From the NCBI RefSeq assembly GCF_018138715.1, contig NZ_JAGSHX010000006.1, forward strand, positions 1,550,001 to 1,614,000: DNA of 64,000 nucleotides, written 5' to 3'. This stretch comes from Streptomyces asiaticus (lineage in GTDB: Bacteria; Actinomycetota; Actinomycetes; Streptomycetales; Streptomycetaceae). Positions 25,022-34,409 of the stretch are shown in pieces (positions within the stretch are counted from its first letter, which is position 1; the number at the start of each line of letters is the position of its first letter). Made by a program: the position numbers and the translations under genes. The notes beneath the pieces were generated by a model. It made no database searches. It was not told the origin of the DNA and saw only the letters and a list, made by a program, of their open reading frames with translations.

Positions 25022-25739
25022 TCCCGACTTCACCGACGCCACCGGCCTCACCGAGGCGTTCAAGGGGGCGCGGAAGGTCCTGCTCGTGTCGACGACCACC
25101 GTCAGCGAGCGGTTCGACAACCACACCCGCGCCATCGACGCGGCCGCGCGGGCCGGTGCCGAGCTGATCGCCTACACCAGCACGCTCAACGCGCACACCG
25201 CGAGCATGATCCTCGCCGACGCCCATGCGAAGACCGAGCGGTGTCCGCGCGACAGCGGGGTGCCCGGGGTCGTCCTGCGCAACGGCTGGTGCCTGGAGAA
25301 CTACACCTCCCAGATCCCGCTCTATCTGCGGTCCGGAGTCGTGCCCGGCAGTGCCGGTGCCGGGCGGGTCAGCGCCGCGTCGCGACGCGACTACGCGGAG
25401 GCCGCGGCCACCGTCCTGACCGCCGAAGGGCATGCGGGCTCGGTGTACGAGCTGGGCGGGGACACCGCCTTCTCCCTCGCGGAGCCGGCCACCGCGCTGT
25501 CCGCCGCCACCGGCCAGGAGGTGGTCTACGGCGACCTCCCCGCCGAGCGGTTCCGCGGTGCGCTGCTCGACGCCGGGCTGCCCGCCGAACTGGCCGAGGT
25601 GCTCGCCGACTCGGACCTCGGGCTCGAGCGCGGTGAGCTCTTCACCGACTCCTCGGATCTGAGCCGTCTGATCGGCCGGCCCACGACCACCCTCACCGAC
25701 GCGCTCACCGACGCGCTCACCGGGGCTCTCGGCTCCTGA
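25022..25739 (+). pseudogene. NmrA/QorB-like NAD(P)H-binding oxidoreductase lacking its N-terminus
   Basis: The frame reads PDFTDATGLTEAFKGARKVL, LVSTTTVSERFDNHTRAIDA and onward to a normal C-terminus. That corresponds to roughly residue 55 onward of QorB-type quinone reductases. The Rossmann GATGxxG segment and start codon are missing. A GTG at 25086 could initiate a 217-residue product but without a nucleotide-binding loop. It ends in a repeated LTDALTDALTGAL tail. Confidence 0.8.
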
Positions 25740-25864
25740 CCGCGGTGCCACCGCGGCGGCGGTCGCCGGTGCCGCGCCGGTCCGGTGTGGAGACACCGGC
25801 CATGTCGATGCTTTGATCTGTTCCTCGAACGGACGCGTTCGACCACCGCGGAACAGAGGTACGC

Positions 25865-25918
25865 ATGGCAGGCAACGACGGACTGTCCGGGGAAACGCCA
25901 TCCGGGGAGGCGCCATGA
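25865..25918 (+). CDS. 17-codon ORF coupled to the sensor kinase
   Basis: Reads MAGNDGLSGETPSGEAP. Its stop overlaps the kinase ATG (ATGA). It may be a translational-coupling leader. No family is recognised, and it may be chance. Confidence 0.3.
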   Translation: MAGNDGLSGETPSGEAP

Positions 25919-27387
25919 GGCTGTCCACCCGCATCGCGCTCGCGGTCGGCGTGAGCGTGCCGCTGCTGGTGCTGGCCTCCGGCTGGCTGCTGCTGCATCT
26001 GGTCGGCGACGATCTGCGCGCCCACCAGAACTCCCAGTTGCGCGCTCGCGCCACGGTCGTCGCCAAGAACGCCAAGTCGTTCCTCGATGTCGCCGGGACC
26101 GACCGCCCGGTCATGAAGCAGGCCCGGAAGCGACGGCTGGTCAACTCCGCGCGGGACGTGGGCATCCGGCTGACCGCGCCCGGGGACACGATCTCGGCCG
26201 GGCCGCAGCCCGATCCGTTCCCCTCGCTGCCCCGCGACGCCCAGAAGCCGGTCACCGTGACCTCCGGTGACACGGACTGGCTGGTCCTGTCGCTGCGTGT
26301 CGGTGCCGCGAAAGGGGGCACCACGCCGAATCTGTGGCTGTTCTCGCCGGACACCGCCGAGGAGGAGCTGGCGCTGGTGCGCCAACGGGTCCTGCTCGGG
26401 GCGCTGGTGGCCGCGCCCCTGGCCGGGGCCACCACCTGGGCCATCGCGGCCCGGGCGGTCCTGCCGCTGCGGCGGTTGCAGCGGCGCACCAGCGGCCTGG
26501 ACCCCCGGACCAGCGCCGTGCGCCTGGAGCACACGCCGACCCGTATCGGCGAGGTCGACGACCTCGCGTACACGATGCAGACCGTGCTCACCCGCTACGA
26601 CGAGCAGGTCGAACGCACCGGGGAGGCGCTGGCCACCGCCCGCGCGTTCGCCGCGACCGCGTCCCACGAGCTGCGCACCCCGCTGATGAGCATGCGCACC
26701 AACATCGACATCCTCGCCGACCACCCCGACCTCGACCCGGTGGACCGCGCGGAAGTGCTCGACGACCTGGGCCGCGAACACACCCGGTTGCTGGGGCTGC
26801 TGGTGATGCTCAGGGCGCTCGCGCAGGGCGACCTGGTCGAGGCGGACGCGTTCACGTCTCTGGACCTCACGGAGGTGCTGGACGCGTCCGTCTCCGACCT
26901 GCGGCGCGCCCATCCGGACGCCGAGGTGTCGGTGCGCACCACCCCGGGGCTGCTGGTGCACGGCTGGGAGGAAGGGCTGCGCTCGGCGGTGGACAACCTG
27001 CTGACCAACGCCTGGACCCATGGCCGTGCCACCGACGGCACGGCCCATATCGAGGTGACCCTGCGCCACTCCGGTGACCCGGGGCAGCCGCTCGCCGTGC
27101 TCACCGTGGACGACCACGGCCCCGGCATCCCGCCCGAGCGCCGCGAGGAGGTCTTCCAGCGCTTCCGGCGCGGCCCGGACAGCCCCGGCTCGGGCCTCGG
27201 CCTGACCCTGGTCGCCCAGCAGATCACCCTGCACCGGGGCCGGATCACCGTACTGGACCGGCCCGACGGACGCCCCGGCACCCGCTTCGAGGTGCGGCTG
27301 CCGGTCACCGGCGTCCGGGACGTGGAGAGCACCCTGCCGCTGATGCGCCGGGACTGGCTGACCGGCCGCCACGCACTGCCTCGCTGA
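25915..27387 (+). CDS. Orphan membrane sensor histidine kinase
   Basis: 490 residues. TM1 (IALAVGVSVPLLVLASGWLL) at 7-30; an extracytoplasmic region to about 155; TM2 (VLLGALVAAPLAGATTWAIA) at 160-182; HAMP-like stretch; HisKA with H251 in ATASHELRTPLMSMRTNI; HATPase with N (EGLRSAVDNLLTNAWTHG), G1 (VDDHGPGIP), F and G2 (GSGLGLTLVAQQI). It should autophosphorylate and signal to a response regulator, but none is encoded next to it. The upstream neighbour is the truncated NmrA gene, so the partner may have been deleted. Confidence 0.9.
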   Translation: MRLSTRIALAVGVSVPLLVLASGWLLLHLVGDDLRAHQNSQLRARATVVAKNAKSFLDVAGTDRPVMKQARKRRLVNSARDVGIRLTAPGDTISAGPQPDPFPSLPRDAQKPVTVTSGDTDWLVLSLRVGAAKGGTTPNLWLFSPDTAEEELALVRQRVLLGALVAAPLAGATTWAIAARAVLPLRRLQRRTSGLDPRTSAVRLEHTPTRIGEVDDLAYTMQTVLTRYDEQVERTGEALATARAFAATASHELRTPLMSMRTNIDILADHPDLDPVDRAEVLDDLGREHTRLLGLLVMLRALAQGDLVEADAFTSLDLTEVLDASVSDLRRAHPDAEVSVRTTPGLLVHGWEEGLRSAVDNLLTNAWTHGRATDGTAHIEVTLRHSGDPGQPLAVLTVDDHGPGIPPERREEVFQRFRRGPDSPGSGLGLTLVAQQITLHRGRITVLDRPDGRPGTRFEVRLPVTGVRDVESTLPLMRRDWLTGRHALPR

Positions 27388-27421
27388 ACGACCGCACCTC
27401 GCGGCACTTCCCGCGGAACGC

Positions 27422-27982
27422 TCAGGCGGCGCGGACGGTGGCCATGGCGGTGCTCCAGCTGACGACCTGGTCGAGCAGGGTGTTCACGGCCTCCGTCTGG
27501 TGCTCGGCGGGGGTGAACGTGCTGAAGTTCTCGAAGTCGGTGAACAGGGACAGGGCGACCTGCGCGCGCACATCGGCCACCTGGAGCTCGGCCATGACCA
27601 GGCGCAGATGCTCGACCGCGCGGGTGCCACCGGCGCTGCCGTAGCCGACGAAGCCGGCGGCCTTGTTGTTCCACTCGGCGTACAGGAAGTCGATGGCGTT
27701 CTTCAGGGCGCCGGAGGTGGAGTGGTTGTACTCGGGGGTGATGAACACATAGCCGTCGAAGGAGGCGATCTTCTCCGCCCAGGTCCTGGTGTGCGGCTGT
27801 GCGTACTGGCCGAGCGACGGCGGGACCGCCTCGTCCAGGAGCGGGAGCCGGTAGTCGTCGATGTCGACGAGTTCGTACTCCGCGTCGGTGCGCCGCCGGG
27901 CGATGTCGAAGACCCACTGGGCGACGGCCGCGCCGTTGCGGCCGGGGCGGGTGCTGCCGAGGATGATGGCGATCTTGGGCAT
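27422..27982 (-). CDS. NAD(P)H-dependent FMN reductase (flavodoxin-like)
   Basis: 186 residues. Opening KIAIILGSTRPGRNGAAVAQ has the FMN phosphate loop; TPEYNHSTSGALKNAIDFLY is the family's second FMN-binding segment; GFVGYGSAGGTRAVEHLRLV follows. It is typical of the SsuE/chromate-reductase/azoreductase group that reduces flavin or quinones. It is convergent with the kinase (34-bp gap) and divergent from the LacI regulator across 138 bp, which may control it. Confidence 0.9.
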   Translation of the reverse strand: MPKIAIILGSTRPGRNGAAVAQWVFDIARRRTDAEYELVDIDDYRLPLLDEAVPPSLGQYAQPHTRTWAEKIASFDGYVFITPEYNHSTSGALKNAIDFLYAEWNNKAAGFVGYGSAGGTRAVEHLRLVMAELQVADVRAQVALSLFTDFENFSTFTPAEHQTEAVNTLLDQVVSWSTAMATVRAA

Positions 27983-28120
27983 TGCGTAGTCCTTTCCGTT
28001 CCGTGGCGCGTTCCCAGAGTCGGGCCCGTAACTCTTCCGGTCGGACCGCTGTCTCCCGTCGCCCGCCCCAACCCACGACATCGGCGGGTGACGCGCGGGC
28101 GGGAGCGTATTCTGCCGGGC

Positions 28121-29116
28121 GTGTCGAGGGTGACGATCGGGGATGTGGCACGGGCGGCGGAGGTGTCGACCGCGACGGTGTCCAACGTGCGGGGCGGCAC
28201 CGGCCGGGTCTCGGAGGCGACGCGGGCCCGGGTGAGGGCGGTGGCCGGTGCGCTCGGTTACGGCCCGGTGGGCAGCGGCGGGCGCACCCTGGCGCTCGCG
28301 GTGACCACTCATGGGGACAGCGCGTGGGACTTCGCGAGCGTGCCGTACTTCGCCCAGGCCATCGGCGCGGCCACCGTCGCCGCGCATCGGCGTGGCTATG
28401 CGCTGATGGCGATGGACTCGGGGCCGGCCGAGCACATGTGGCGCACCCTCCCGGCCGCCGGGGTGGTGGTGCTGGACAGTCCGCCCGGCGACCCCGTGGT
28501 GCGGGTGCTGCGGGCCCGCGGTCTGCCGTTGGTGTTCGACGGCCGCCCCGACGATCTGCGGGCGCGGGAGACCTGGGTCGACAACGACCACGAGGCCATG
28601 ACCCGCCGTGTGCTGGAGCATCTGGCCGGGCAGGGCGCGGAGCGGATCGCGCTGATCGCGGGGCCCACCCGGGAGTACTACAGCCGCGCGAGCGCGACGG
28701 CCTACCGGCGGTGGTGTGCGCGGACCGGTGTGCGGCCGTGCGTGGTCCCGTTCGACGAGGAGGACGCCACGGGACGGGGTCTGGACGCCCTGCTGACCGG
28801 GGAGGGCGGGCCGGACGCGGTGTTCGCGCTGTACGACCCGTGCGGCCGTCAGATCCTGGCGGCGGCCGCGCGGTGCGGGCTTTCGGTGCCGGAGGACCTG
28901 ATGGTGGTGTGCGGCAGCGAGGATCCGGCCTACGGGCGGACCGTCCCGCCCGTGTCGACGGTGTCGCTGGCCCCCGAACAGGCCGGAACGGCGGCTGTCG
29001 ACGCGCTGGTGAGCCTCGTGGAGGATCCGCCGCGCACACCGCCGCCCGTGGTGATCGGGACCCGTCTGGTGGTTCGGTCGTCCTCGCTGCGCCGATCCCG
29101 TCGGCAGGCGTCGTGA
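28121..29116 (+). CDS. LacI-family transcriptional regulator
   Basis: 331 residues. The N-terminal LacI HTH is VTIGDVARAAEVSTATVSNV, with hinge GRVSEATRARVRAVAGALGY. A periplasmic-binding-like effector domain covers 60-325 (HLAGQGAERIALIAGPTREY). The GTG start at 28121 is supported by the position of the HTH; the longer upstream frame overlaps the FMN reductase gene. Effector and targets are unknown; the divergent FMN reductase is the nearest candidate target. Confidence 0.88.
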   Translation: MSRVTIGDVARAAEVSTATVSNVRGGTGRVSEATRARVRAVAGALGYGPVGSGGRTLALAVTTHGDSAWDFASVPYFAQAIGAATVAAHRRGYALMAMDSGPAEHMWRTLPAAGVVVLDSPPGDPVVRVLRARGLPLVFDGRPDDLRARETWVDNDHEAMTRRVLEHLAGQGAERIALIAGPTREYYSRASATAYRRWCARTGVRPCVVPFDEEDATGRGLDALLTGEGGPDAVFALYDPCGRQILAAAARCGLSVPEDLMVVCGSEDPAYGRTVPPVSTVSLAPEQAGTAAVDALVSLVEDPPRTPPPVVIGTRLVVRSSSLRRSRRQAS

Positions 29117-29147
29117 GGGCGGGGCGGCCCGGATGCCGTCGCCCGCG

Positions 29148-30029
29148 TCAGGCTTCCGGGGGCGTGATGTCCAGCGCCGTGAGGAAGGCCGTCGCCGCCG
29201 GTGTGCGGCTGAAGCGGCTCCAGATGACGTACTCGACGCGGGCCGGTGCGTCGGCGACCTCGATGGTGACGACGCCCGCGAGCTGAGGCGCGTAGGCGGT
29301 GGGGAGCATCGCCACGCCGAGGCCCGGTCCGACGAGCCGGGCGATGAAGTCCGCGCTGGTCACTTCGAAGGCCACGTCACGGGTGAGTCCGGCGGCCTCG
29401 AAGGCCAGGTCGGACTGGGCGCGTCCGGCGGTCCCGGCCGGGAGGTCCACGAACACCTCGGAGGAGAGCCTGCGCAGGTCGACCTGTGACTCCCCGGCGA
29501 GGGGATGGTCCGGCGCGACCACGGCGACGAGCCGGTCCCGCGCGAGTTCATGGGCGGCGACACCCCGTGGGCGGGCTGTGGTGGGCAGGCCGAGGAACGC
29601 CACGTCGAGGGCGCCCTCCTCGACCTGCTCGACGAGTTCGTCGCTCGCGCCCACCCGCAGGCTGATGCGCACCCGCGGGTACCGCTCGCGGAAGTCGCGC
29701 AGCGCGCCCGGGATGTCGACCGCGGTGACGGTGGGGATCAGGCCCACGGCGAGCCGCCCGCGTACCTCCCCGACGGCCGCCGCGACCTCGGCGGCCGCGC
29801 GCTCGGCGGCGTCCAGACACTGGCGGGCGGCCGGGAGGAAGGCCGCGCCGGCCGGTGTCAGCCGCACCCGGCGGCTGGTGCGCTCGAAGAGTCTCGCACC
29901 CAACTCCTTCTCCAGGCGGGCGATTTGGTGGCTGAGGGCGGACTGGACGACCAGACACCGTTCCGCGGCACGCGTGAAGCTGTTCGTCTCGGCGACGGCG
30001 ACGACGTACCGCATCTGCTGAAGCTCCAT
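29148..30029 (-). CDS. LysR-family transcriptional regulator
   Basis: 293 residues. HTH ELQQMRYVVAVAETNSFTRA, VQSALSHQIARLEKELGARL; effector domain with GLIPTVTAVDIPGALRDFRE and GPGLGVAMLPTAYAPQLAGV. It is the CbbR/GltC-like type. ATG 30029 is placed at the HTH start. It is divergent from the EamA transporter gene (80-bp gap), its likely target. Confidence 0.9.
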   Translation of the reverse strand: MELQQMRYVVAVAETNSFTRAAERCLVVQSALSHQIARLEKELGARLFERTSRRVRLTPAGAAFLPAARQCLDAAERAAAEVAAAVGEVRGRLAVGLIPTVTAVDIPGALRDFRERYPRVRISLRVGASDELVEQVEEGALDVAFLGLPTTARPRGVAAHELARDRLVAVVAPDHPLAGESQVDLRRLSSEVFVDLPAGTAGRAQSDLAFEAAGLTRDVAFEVTSADFIARLVGPGLGVAMLPTAYAPQLAGVVTIEVADAPARVEYVIWSRFSRTPAATAFLTALDITPPEA

Positions 30030-30051
30030 GGATCCATCGTGGATCGAGATC

Positions 30052-30082
30052 GATGAGGTGACAAACATGTGTTGGACTCATC
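30052..30082. promoter_or_regulatory. Inverted repeat in the LysR/EamA divergent region
   Basis: GATGAG and CTCATC lie 19 bp apart in the 80-bp gap between the LysR and EamA starts. It is a possible LysR binding site, supported by position and weak symmetry only. Confidence 0.3.
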
Positions 30083-30109
30083 AATGGCCCCGAGGTGAGA
30101 CTTCGAGGC

Positions 30110-31093
30110 ATGACACGGCACACCACACAAGTGGCTTCCGGCGGGGCCGGCGGTGCCCGCCACGGAACCCTGCCACGCACCGCCCTGACGGCGCTCGCTC
30201 CCTCGGTGTGGGGCACGACGTATGTCGTCACCACCGAACTGCTCCCCGAGGGACATCCGCTCTTCGCGGGGTTCCTGCGCGCGTTGCCCGCGGGCCTGAT
30301 CGCGCTGGCCCTCACCCGGACGCTGCCGCGTGGCGCCTGGTGGGGGAAGGCCGCGGCGCTCGGCGTGCTGAACATCGGGCTGTTCCTCCCACTGCTGTTC
30401 ATCGCGGCGGAACGGCTGCCGGGCGGCGTGGCCGCCACCCTGGCGGCGGCCCAGCCGCTGGTGGTGGCCGTCCTGGCCGTCACCGTGCTCCATGAGCGCC
30501 TTTCGCCGTGGCGCCTCCTGTGGGGTGTGACGGGCGTCGTCGGCGTCGGTCTTGTGGTGATCGGGCCGAACGCGGCACTCGACACCGTCGGGGTCGTGGC
30601 GGGCCTCGCGGGCGCGGCCACGATGGCGCTCGGCGTGACGCTCACCAAGCGCTGGGGGCGCCCCGCCGGGGTCGGGGCCACCACCTTCGCCGGGTGGCAA
30701 CTCACCGCGGGCGGGCTCTTCCTGCTGCCCCTCACCTTCCTCGCCGAGGGGGCACCTCCCGCGATCGACCTGCCCGCCGCGCTCGGTTATCTCTGGCTGG
30801 GGCTCGTCGGCGGTCTGATCACCTACGCCCTGTGGTTCCAGGGCATCACCAGCCTGCCCGTGGCCTCGGTGGCGGTTCTCGCCCTGCTCTCACCGCTGGT
30901 GGCCGCCGTTCTCGGCGCCATCGTGCTCGACCAGACGCTCGGGCCGATCCAGCTCGTGGGATTCGCGCTCTCGCTCGCCGCGATCGTCGCGGGACAGCTT
31001 CCGCCGCGTACCGGCGCACGCGCCCGCACCCGCACCCGGACGCCCGAACAGGAGTCCGTCTCCACCCCCACTCCGGAAGGGACACCCAGATGA
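30110..31093 (+). CDS. EamA/DMT-family transporter
   Basis: 327 residues with about ten hydrophobic segments and two EamA repeats. Typical pieces are LAPSVWGTTYVVTTELLP, LPGGVAATLAAAQPLVVAVL (repeat 1) and SLPVASVAVLALLSPLVAAV (repeat 2). It is probably an exporter of metabolites or amino acids. ATG 30110 is chosen; a GTG at 30095 is in frame. The C-terminus has a TRTRTRT-rich tail. Its stop overlaps the next gene's ATG. Confidence 0.88.
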   Translation: MTRHTTQVASGGAGGARHGTLPRTALTALAPSVWGTTYVVTTELLPEGHPLFAGFLRALPAGLIALALTRTLPRGAWWGKAAALGVLNIGLFLPLLFIAAERLPGGVAATLAAAQPLVVAVLAVTVLHERLSPWRLLWGVTGVVGVGLVVIGPNAALDTVGVVAGLAGAATMALGVTLTKRWGRPAGVGATTFAGWQLTAGGLFLLPLTFLAEGAPPAIDLPAALGYLWLGLVGGLITYALWFQGITSLPVASVAVLALLSPLVAAVLGAIVLDQTLGPIQLVGFALSLAAIVAGQLPPRTGARARTRTRTPEQESVSTPTPEGTPR

Positions 31094-31536
31094 AGATCGC
31101 CGTTGTCGGAGCCGCCGGCATGGTCGGCTCGCGTGTCGTCGACGAAGCCGTGAGCCGGGGCCATGACCTCGTCGCGGTGTTCCGGAAGGAGCCGGCGGTC
31201 GCCCCGCCGCCCGGGGTGATCGCCGTGCACGGCGACGCGAACGACCCCGGCCATATGAGCCGGCTGTTCGTCGGCACCGACGCGGTCGTGGCCGCGAGCC
31301 GCCCCGCCCCCGGACACGAGGACACCGCCGTCAGGACCACGGAGGCGCTGCTCACCGCGGCCGAGACGGCCGGGACACGCATCCTGGTCGTCGGTGGCGC
31401 CGCGCCCCTGCGGAATCCGGGCCACCCCGGCCGGCTCGTCCTGGACAGCCCCGAGTACGTCCCGGAGCCCTTCCGCGCCATCGCCGCGGCCAGCGCCGCG
31501 CAACGATGCTCACTCCCTGAGTGTGCTGAGGTGTGA
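31090..31536 (+). pseudogene. NAD(P)H-binding (NmrA/YwnB-like) oxidoreductase, C-terminally truncated
   Basis: Starts normally with MKIAVVGAAGMVGSRVVDEA and continues to DSPEYVPEPFRAIAAASAAQ. The frame then runs into an unrelated RCSLPECAEV tail and stops at 148 residues; relatives are about 210. The last third, including the substrate side, is missing. The sequence after about 31503 has noticeably lower GC and no recognisable gene up to 31674, which suggests a deletion or insertion junction. It is coupled to the EamA gene by an ATGA overlap. Confidence 0.7.
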
Positions 31537-31674
31537 CGCGTCAGCCTCGGTGATTAAGCCCTTAAGCACCAGCCGCCCAGAGCTGCCGATATGGCCTGTG
31601 GGCGGGGGTCTGCACAACGGATCCCGTAGTCGGCCGCCCCTCCGCGCGCATGGTTTCCTCCCCCCGGCACATGG

Positions 31675-32235
31675 CTACCGGCGCTGCTCCCAGACAGCCC
31701 GGGTGAGCTCGTACTCGACCTCGCCGTGCTCGGATCCCTCGATCGCCTCCGGCCACTCCTCGGTGAAGGTGCGGACGAACGACAGCCCCGACTTCTCCAT
31801 CACCCGCCGGGACCCGGTGTTCACCGCCATGGTGTTCGCGGTGACCCGTTCCACGCCGAGGTCGGTGAACCCCTTGTGGATCAGGGCCAGGGAGCCTTCC
31901 GTGGCGTAGCCCTTGCCCCAGGCGGCCCGGTTCAGGCGGTAGCCGAGCTCCACCACGGCGGGGCTGTGGTCGTCCAGGGGACGGAACTCGAACCAGCCCA
32001 GGAAGGTTCCGGTGACCTTGCCCTCGGCGGCCCAGTAGCTCCGGGTGCCGAGGCCCGGGTGGTCGTGGAGGAATCGCGGCAGGGTCTTCGTACGGATCGT
32101 CTCCCGGCTCGTCGGCTTGCCGCCGGTGAGGAACCGCATGACATCGGGGTCGTTGTCGAGCGCGAAGAGGTGTTCGGCGTCGGCGTCGGTGAACGGGCGC
32201 AGCACCAGCCGTTCGGTTTCCAGGAAGACATCCAT
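31675..32235 (-). CDS. GNAT-family N-acetyltransferase (RimJ/RimL-like)
   Basis: 186 residues. Opens with ETERLVLRPFTDADAEHLFA; the acetyl-CoA binding core VELGYRLNRAAWGKGYATEG is at about 95-115, and NTGSRRVMEKSGLSFVRTF follows. This subgroup acetylates Ser/Ala N-termini of ribosomal proteins or small amines; the substrate is unknown. No close operon partner. Confidence 0.9.
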   Translation of the reverse strand: MDVFLETERLVLRPFTDADAEHLFALDNDPDVMRFLTGGKPTSRETIRTKTLPRFLHDHPGLGTRSYWAAEGKVTGTFLGWFEFRPLDDHSPAVVELGYRLNRAAWGKGYATEGSLALIHKGFTDLGVERVTANTMAVNTGSRRVMEKSGLSFVRTFTEEWPEAIEGSEHGEVEYELTRAVWEQRR

Positions 32236-32423
32236 GCCGCGATCCTCACCACCGGACGGCCGGGCCCGCCACCGGATATTCGCGGCGGGCCGAAGGCGGC
32301 CGGGGCTACGGCTCGATGTCCTCGATGTCCAGGATGCCGTGCGGTTCAGCAGGCCACCCGGTACGGCCGCGCCCGCTCGCTGTTCAGCGTGAGCCCCAGC
32401 CCGGGCGCTCCGTCATCTCGTCA

Positions 32424-32524
32424 AAACTGTCCGTGGCGTACGCGCCCCGGCTGCCCGCGTCAAACCTGACCTCGGCGTCCACCTCCGCACGCAGCGCCCC
32501 CTCCAGCCCGCTCGCGGTCCGCAT
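32424..32524 (-). pseudogene. N-terminal scrap of an FAD-linked oxidase
   Basis: The minus strand reads MRTASGLEGALRAEVDAEVR then FDAGSRGAYATDS, which matches the first 30-odd residues of GlcD-type FAD-linked oxidases. Homology ends at about 32427. The following 80 bp contain, in a shifted frame, a PGLGLTLN piece reminiscent of an enolase-superfamily C-terminus. The whole gap 32236-32543 looks like fused leftovers; no intact gene is seen. Confidence 0.55.
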
Positions 32525-32543
32525 GCCGCGCTTCCCCCTTCCG

Positions 32544-34346
32544 TCAGGCGTGCCCGCGTCCCGGCAGGCGCTCGGCGTACTGGGCGACCTTCTGCCGGAT
32601 GCCCCGGTGGGCGATCCCGGCCAGCTCGGGGTCGTGCAGCGCGGCCTTCACGGTCTTCTTCGCCATGGGGACCATGAGATGGGGCGGGATCGGGGCGATC
32701 TCCTGGTCGACCATGAACTCCAGGACGACCGGCCGGTCACTGGCCAGCGCCTCGTCCCAGGCCCTGCCGACCTTCTTCGGGGACTCGCAGCGGATCCCCC
32801 GCAGCCCCAGCAGCTCGGCGTACGCGCCGTGGGGGATGTCGGGGATGACCTGGGAGGCGGGGTACTTCGGGTCCCCGGCCATGGCGCGCTGCTCCCAGGT
32901 GACCTGGTTGAGGTCCTGGTTGTTGAAGACGCAGAAGACGAGCGGCGGGCCGTCCGCCAGCCGGTCCATATAGCGCTTGACCGTGATCATCTCGTTCATG
33001 CCGTTCATCTGGAAGGCGCCGTCTCCCACGAAGGCGATCACCGGGCGGGTGGGATGGGCGAACCGGGCCGCGATCGCGTACGGCACCGCGGGGCCCATGG
33101 TGGCCAGCGTGCCGGACAGCGAGGCGTCCATTCCGTCGCGCAGCCTCAGATGGCGCGCCCACCAGTTGGTGGCGGATCCGGAGTCGGCGGTGAGGATCGC
33201 CCGGTCCAGCAGCCGCGAGGAGAGCTCGGCGGCCACCGACTGGGGGTTGATGGTGTCCCCGAAGTGCTGGCCGGCCCAGGTGTCGCAGATGGTGAGCCAC
33301 TCCCGCACATCCTTCTCGACCTTCTTCCGCCAGGCCCGCTTCTCCTTGCGCCGCAGCAGCGGGAGGAGCGCCTTGAGGGTCTCCTTCGCGTCGCCCACCA
33401 GATGGGCGTCCATGGGGTAGCGCATCCCGATCATGCGACCGTCGATGTCGATCTCCACGCCCCGGGCCTGCCCCTCGTCCGGCAGCCACTCGGAGTACGG
33501 AAAGCTGGTGCCGATCAGGAAGAGGGTGTCGCACTCCTTGATCATCTTGTCGCTTGCGGTGCTGCCCAGCAGACCGATCGGCCCGGTCACATAGGGCAGG
33601 TCGTCGGGGAGAACGTCCCGGCCCAGGAGCGCCTTGGCCACCCCGGCGCCCAGCAGCTCCGCCACTCCGACGACCTCGCCCGCGGCATCGGCCGCGCCCT
33701 GGCCGACGAGGATGGCGACCCTCTCGCCCTCGTTGAGGACATCGGCGGCGCGGCGGAGCTCATCGGGGTCGGGCAGGACGCGGGGGCGGCTCCAGCCCAC
33801 GCTGGAGAACACCGATCCGTGTGCTTTGGGCGGGGAGGGCTGGGCGTCCTCCTCCTGGATGTCGTTGGGGATCACGATCGTCGCCACGCCGCGGGTGGTC
33901 AGCGCGGTCTTGAAGGCGCGGTCGATGACATGCCGTGCCTGGCCGGGGTGGACGACCGTCTCGCAGTACTCGGAGACGTCGGCGAAGAGCCGGTCCAGGT
34001 GGATTTCCTGCTGGTAGTGGGTGCCGAGGCTGAGCCGCTTCTGCTGGCCCACGATGGCGACCACCGGCTGGTGGTCCAGCTTGGCGTCGTACAGGCCGTT
34101 GAGCAGGTGGACGGCGCCGGGCCCCGAGGTGGCGACGCAGACTCCGACCTCGCCGGTGAACTTGGCGTGGCCGCAGGCCATGAACGCGGCCATCTCCTCG
34201 TGCCGGACCTGGATGAACTCAGGGTCGCCCTTGGCGCGGTCGAACGCCCCGAGCAGACCGTTGATCCCGTCGCCCGGATAGCCGAAGACCCGCGCCACCC
34301 CCCACTCCCGCAGCCGAGCCAGCACGTAATCCGATACCTGAGCCAC
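32544..34346 (-). CDS. ThDP-dependent pyruvate oxidase/acetolactate synthase-like enzyme (PoxB-type)
   Basis: 600 residues. PYR domain GYPGDGINGLLGAFDRAKGD and VRHEEMAAFMACGHAKFTGE with the catalytic Glu; ATSGPGAVHLLNGLYDAKLD; central FAD/DHS-like domain with GPIGLLGSTASDKMIKECDT; PP domain with GDGAFQMNGMNEMITVKRYM and FNNQDLNQVTWEQR. It is closest in layout to pyruvate oxidases that make acetate or acetyl-phosphate from pyruvate. The GTG start follows a GAGGAGG site. It stands alone and is divergent from a small acidic gene. Confidence 0.88.
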   Translation of the reverse strand: MAQVSDYVLARLREWGVARVFGYPGDGINGLLGAFDRAKGDPEFIQVRHEEMAAFMACGHAKFTGEVGVCVATSGPGAVHLLNGLYDAKLDHQPVVAIVGQQKRLSLGTHYQQEIHLDRLFADVSEYCETVVHPGQARHVIDRAFKTALTTRGVATIVIPNDIQEEDAQPSPPKAHGSVFSSVGWSRPRVLPDPDELRRAADVLNEGERVAILVGQGAADAAGEVVGVAELLGAGVAKALLGRDVLPDDLPYVTGPIGLLGSTASDKMIKECDTLFLIGTSFPYSEWLPDEGQARGVEIDIDGRMIGMRYPMDAHLVGDAKETLKALLPLLRRKEKRAWRKKVEKDVREWLTICDTWAGQHFGDTINPQSVAAELSSRLLDRAILTADSGSATNWWARHLRLRDGMDASLSGTLATMGPAVPYAIAARFAHPTRPVIAFVGDGAFQMNGMNEMITVKRYMDRLADGPPLVFCVFNNQDLNQVTWEQRAMAGDPKYPASQVIPDIPHGAYAELLGLRGIRCESPKKVGRAWDEALASDRPVVLEFMVDQEIAPIPPHLMVPMAKKTVKAALHDPELAGIAHRGIRQKVAQYAERLPGRGHA

Positions 34347-34409
34347 GGCGCCTCCTCGGTAGTGCTGCACGAAGCACCTCACAGGAGTAGCCGTCGCCCG
34401 GGCCGGTAA

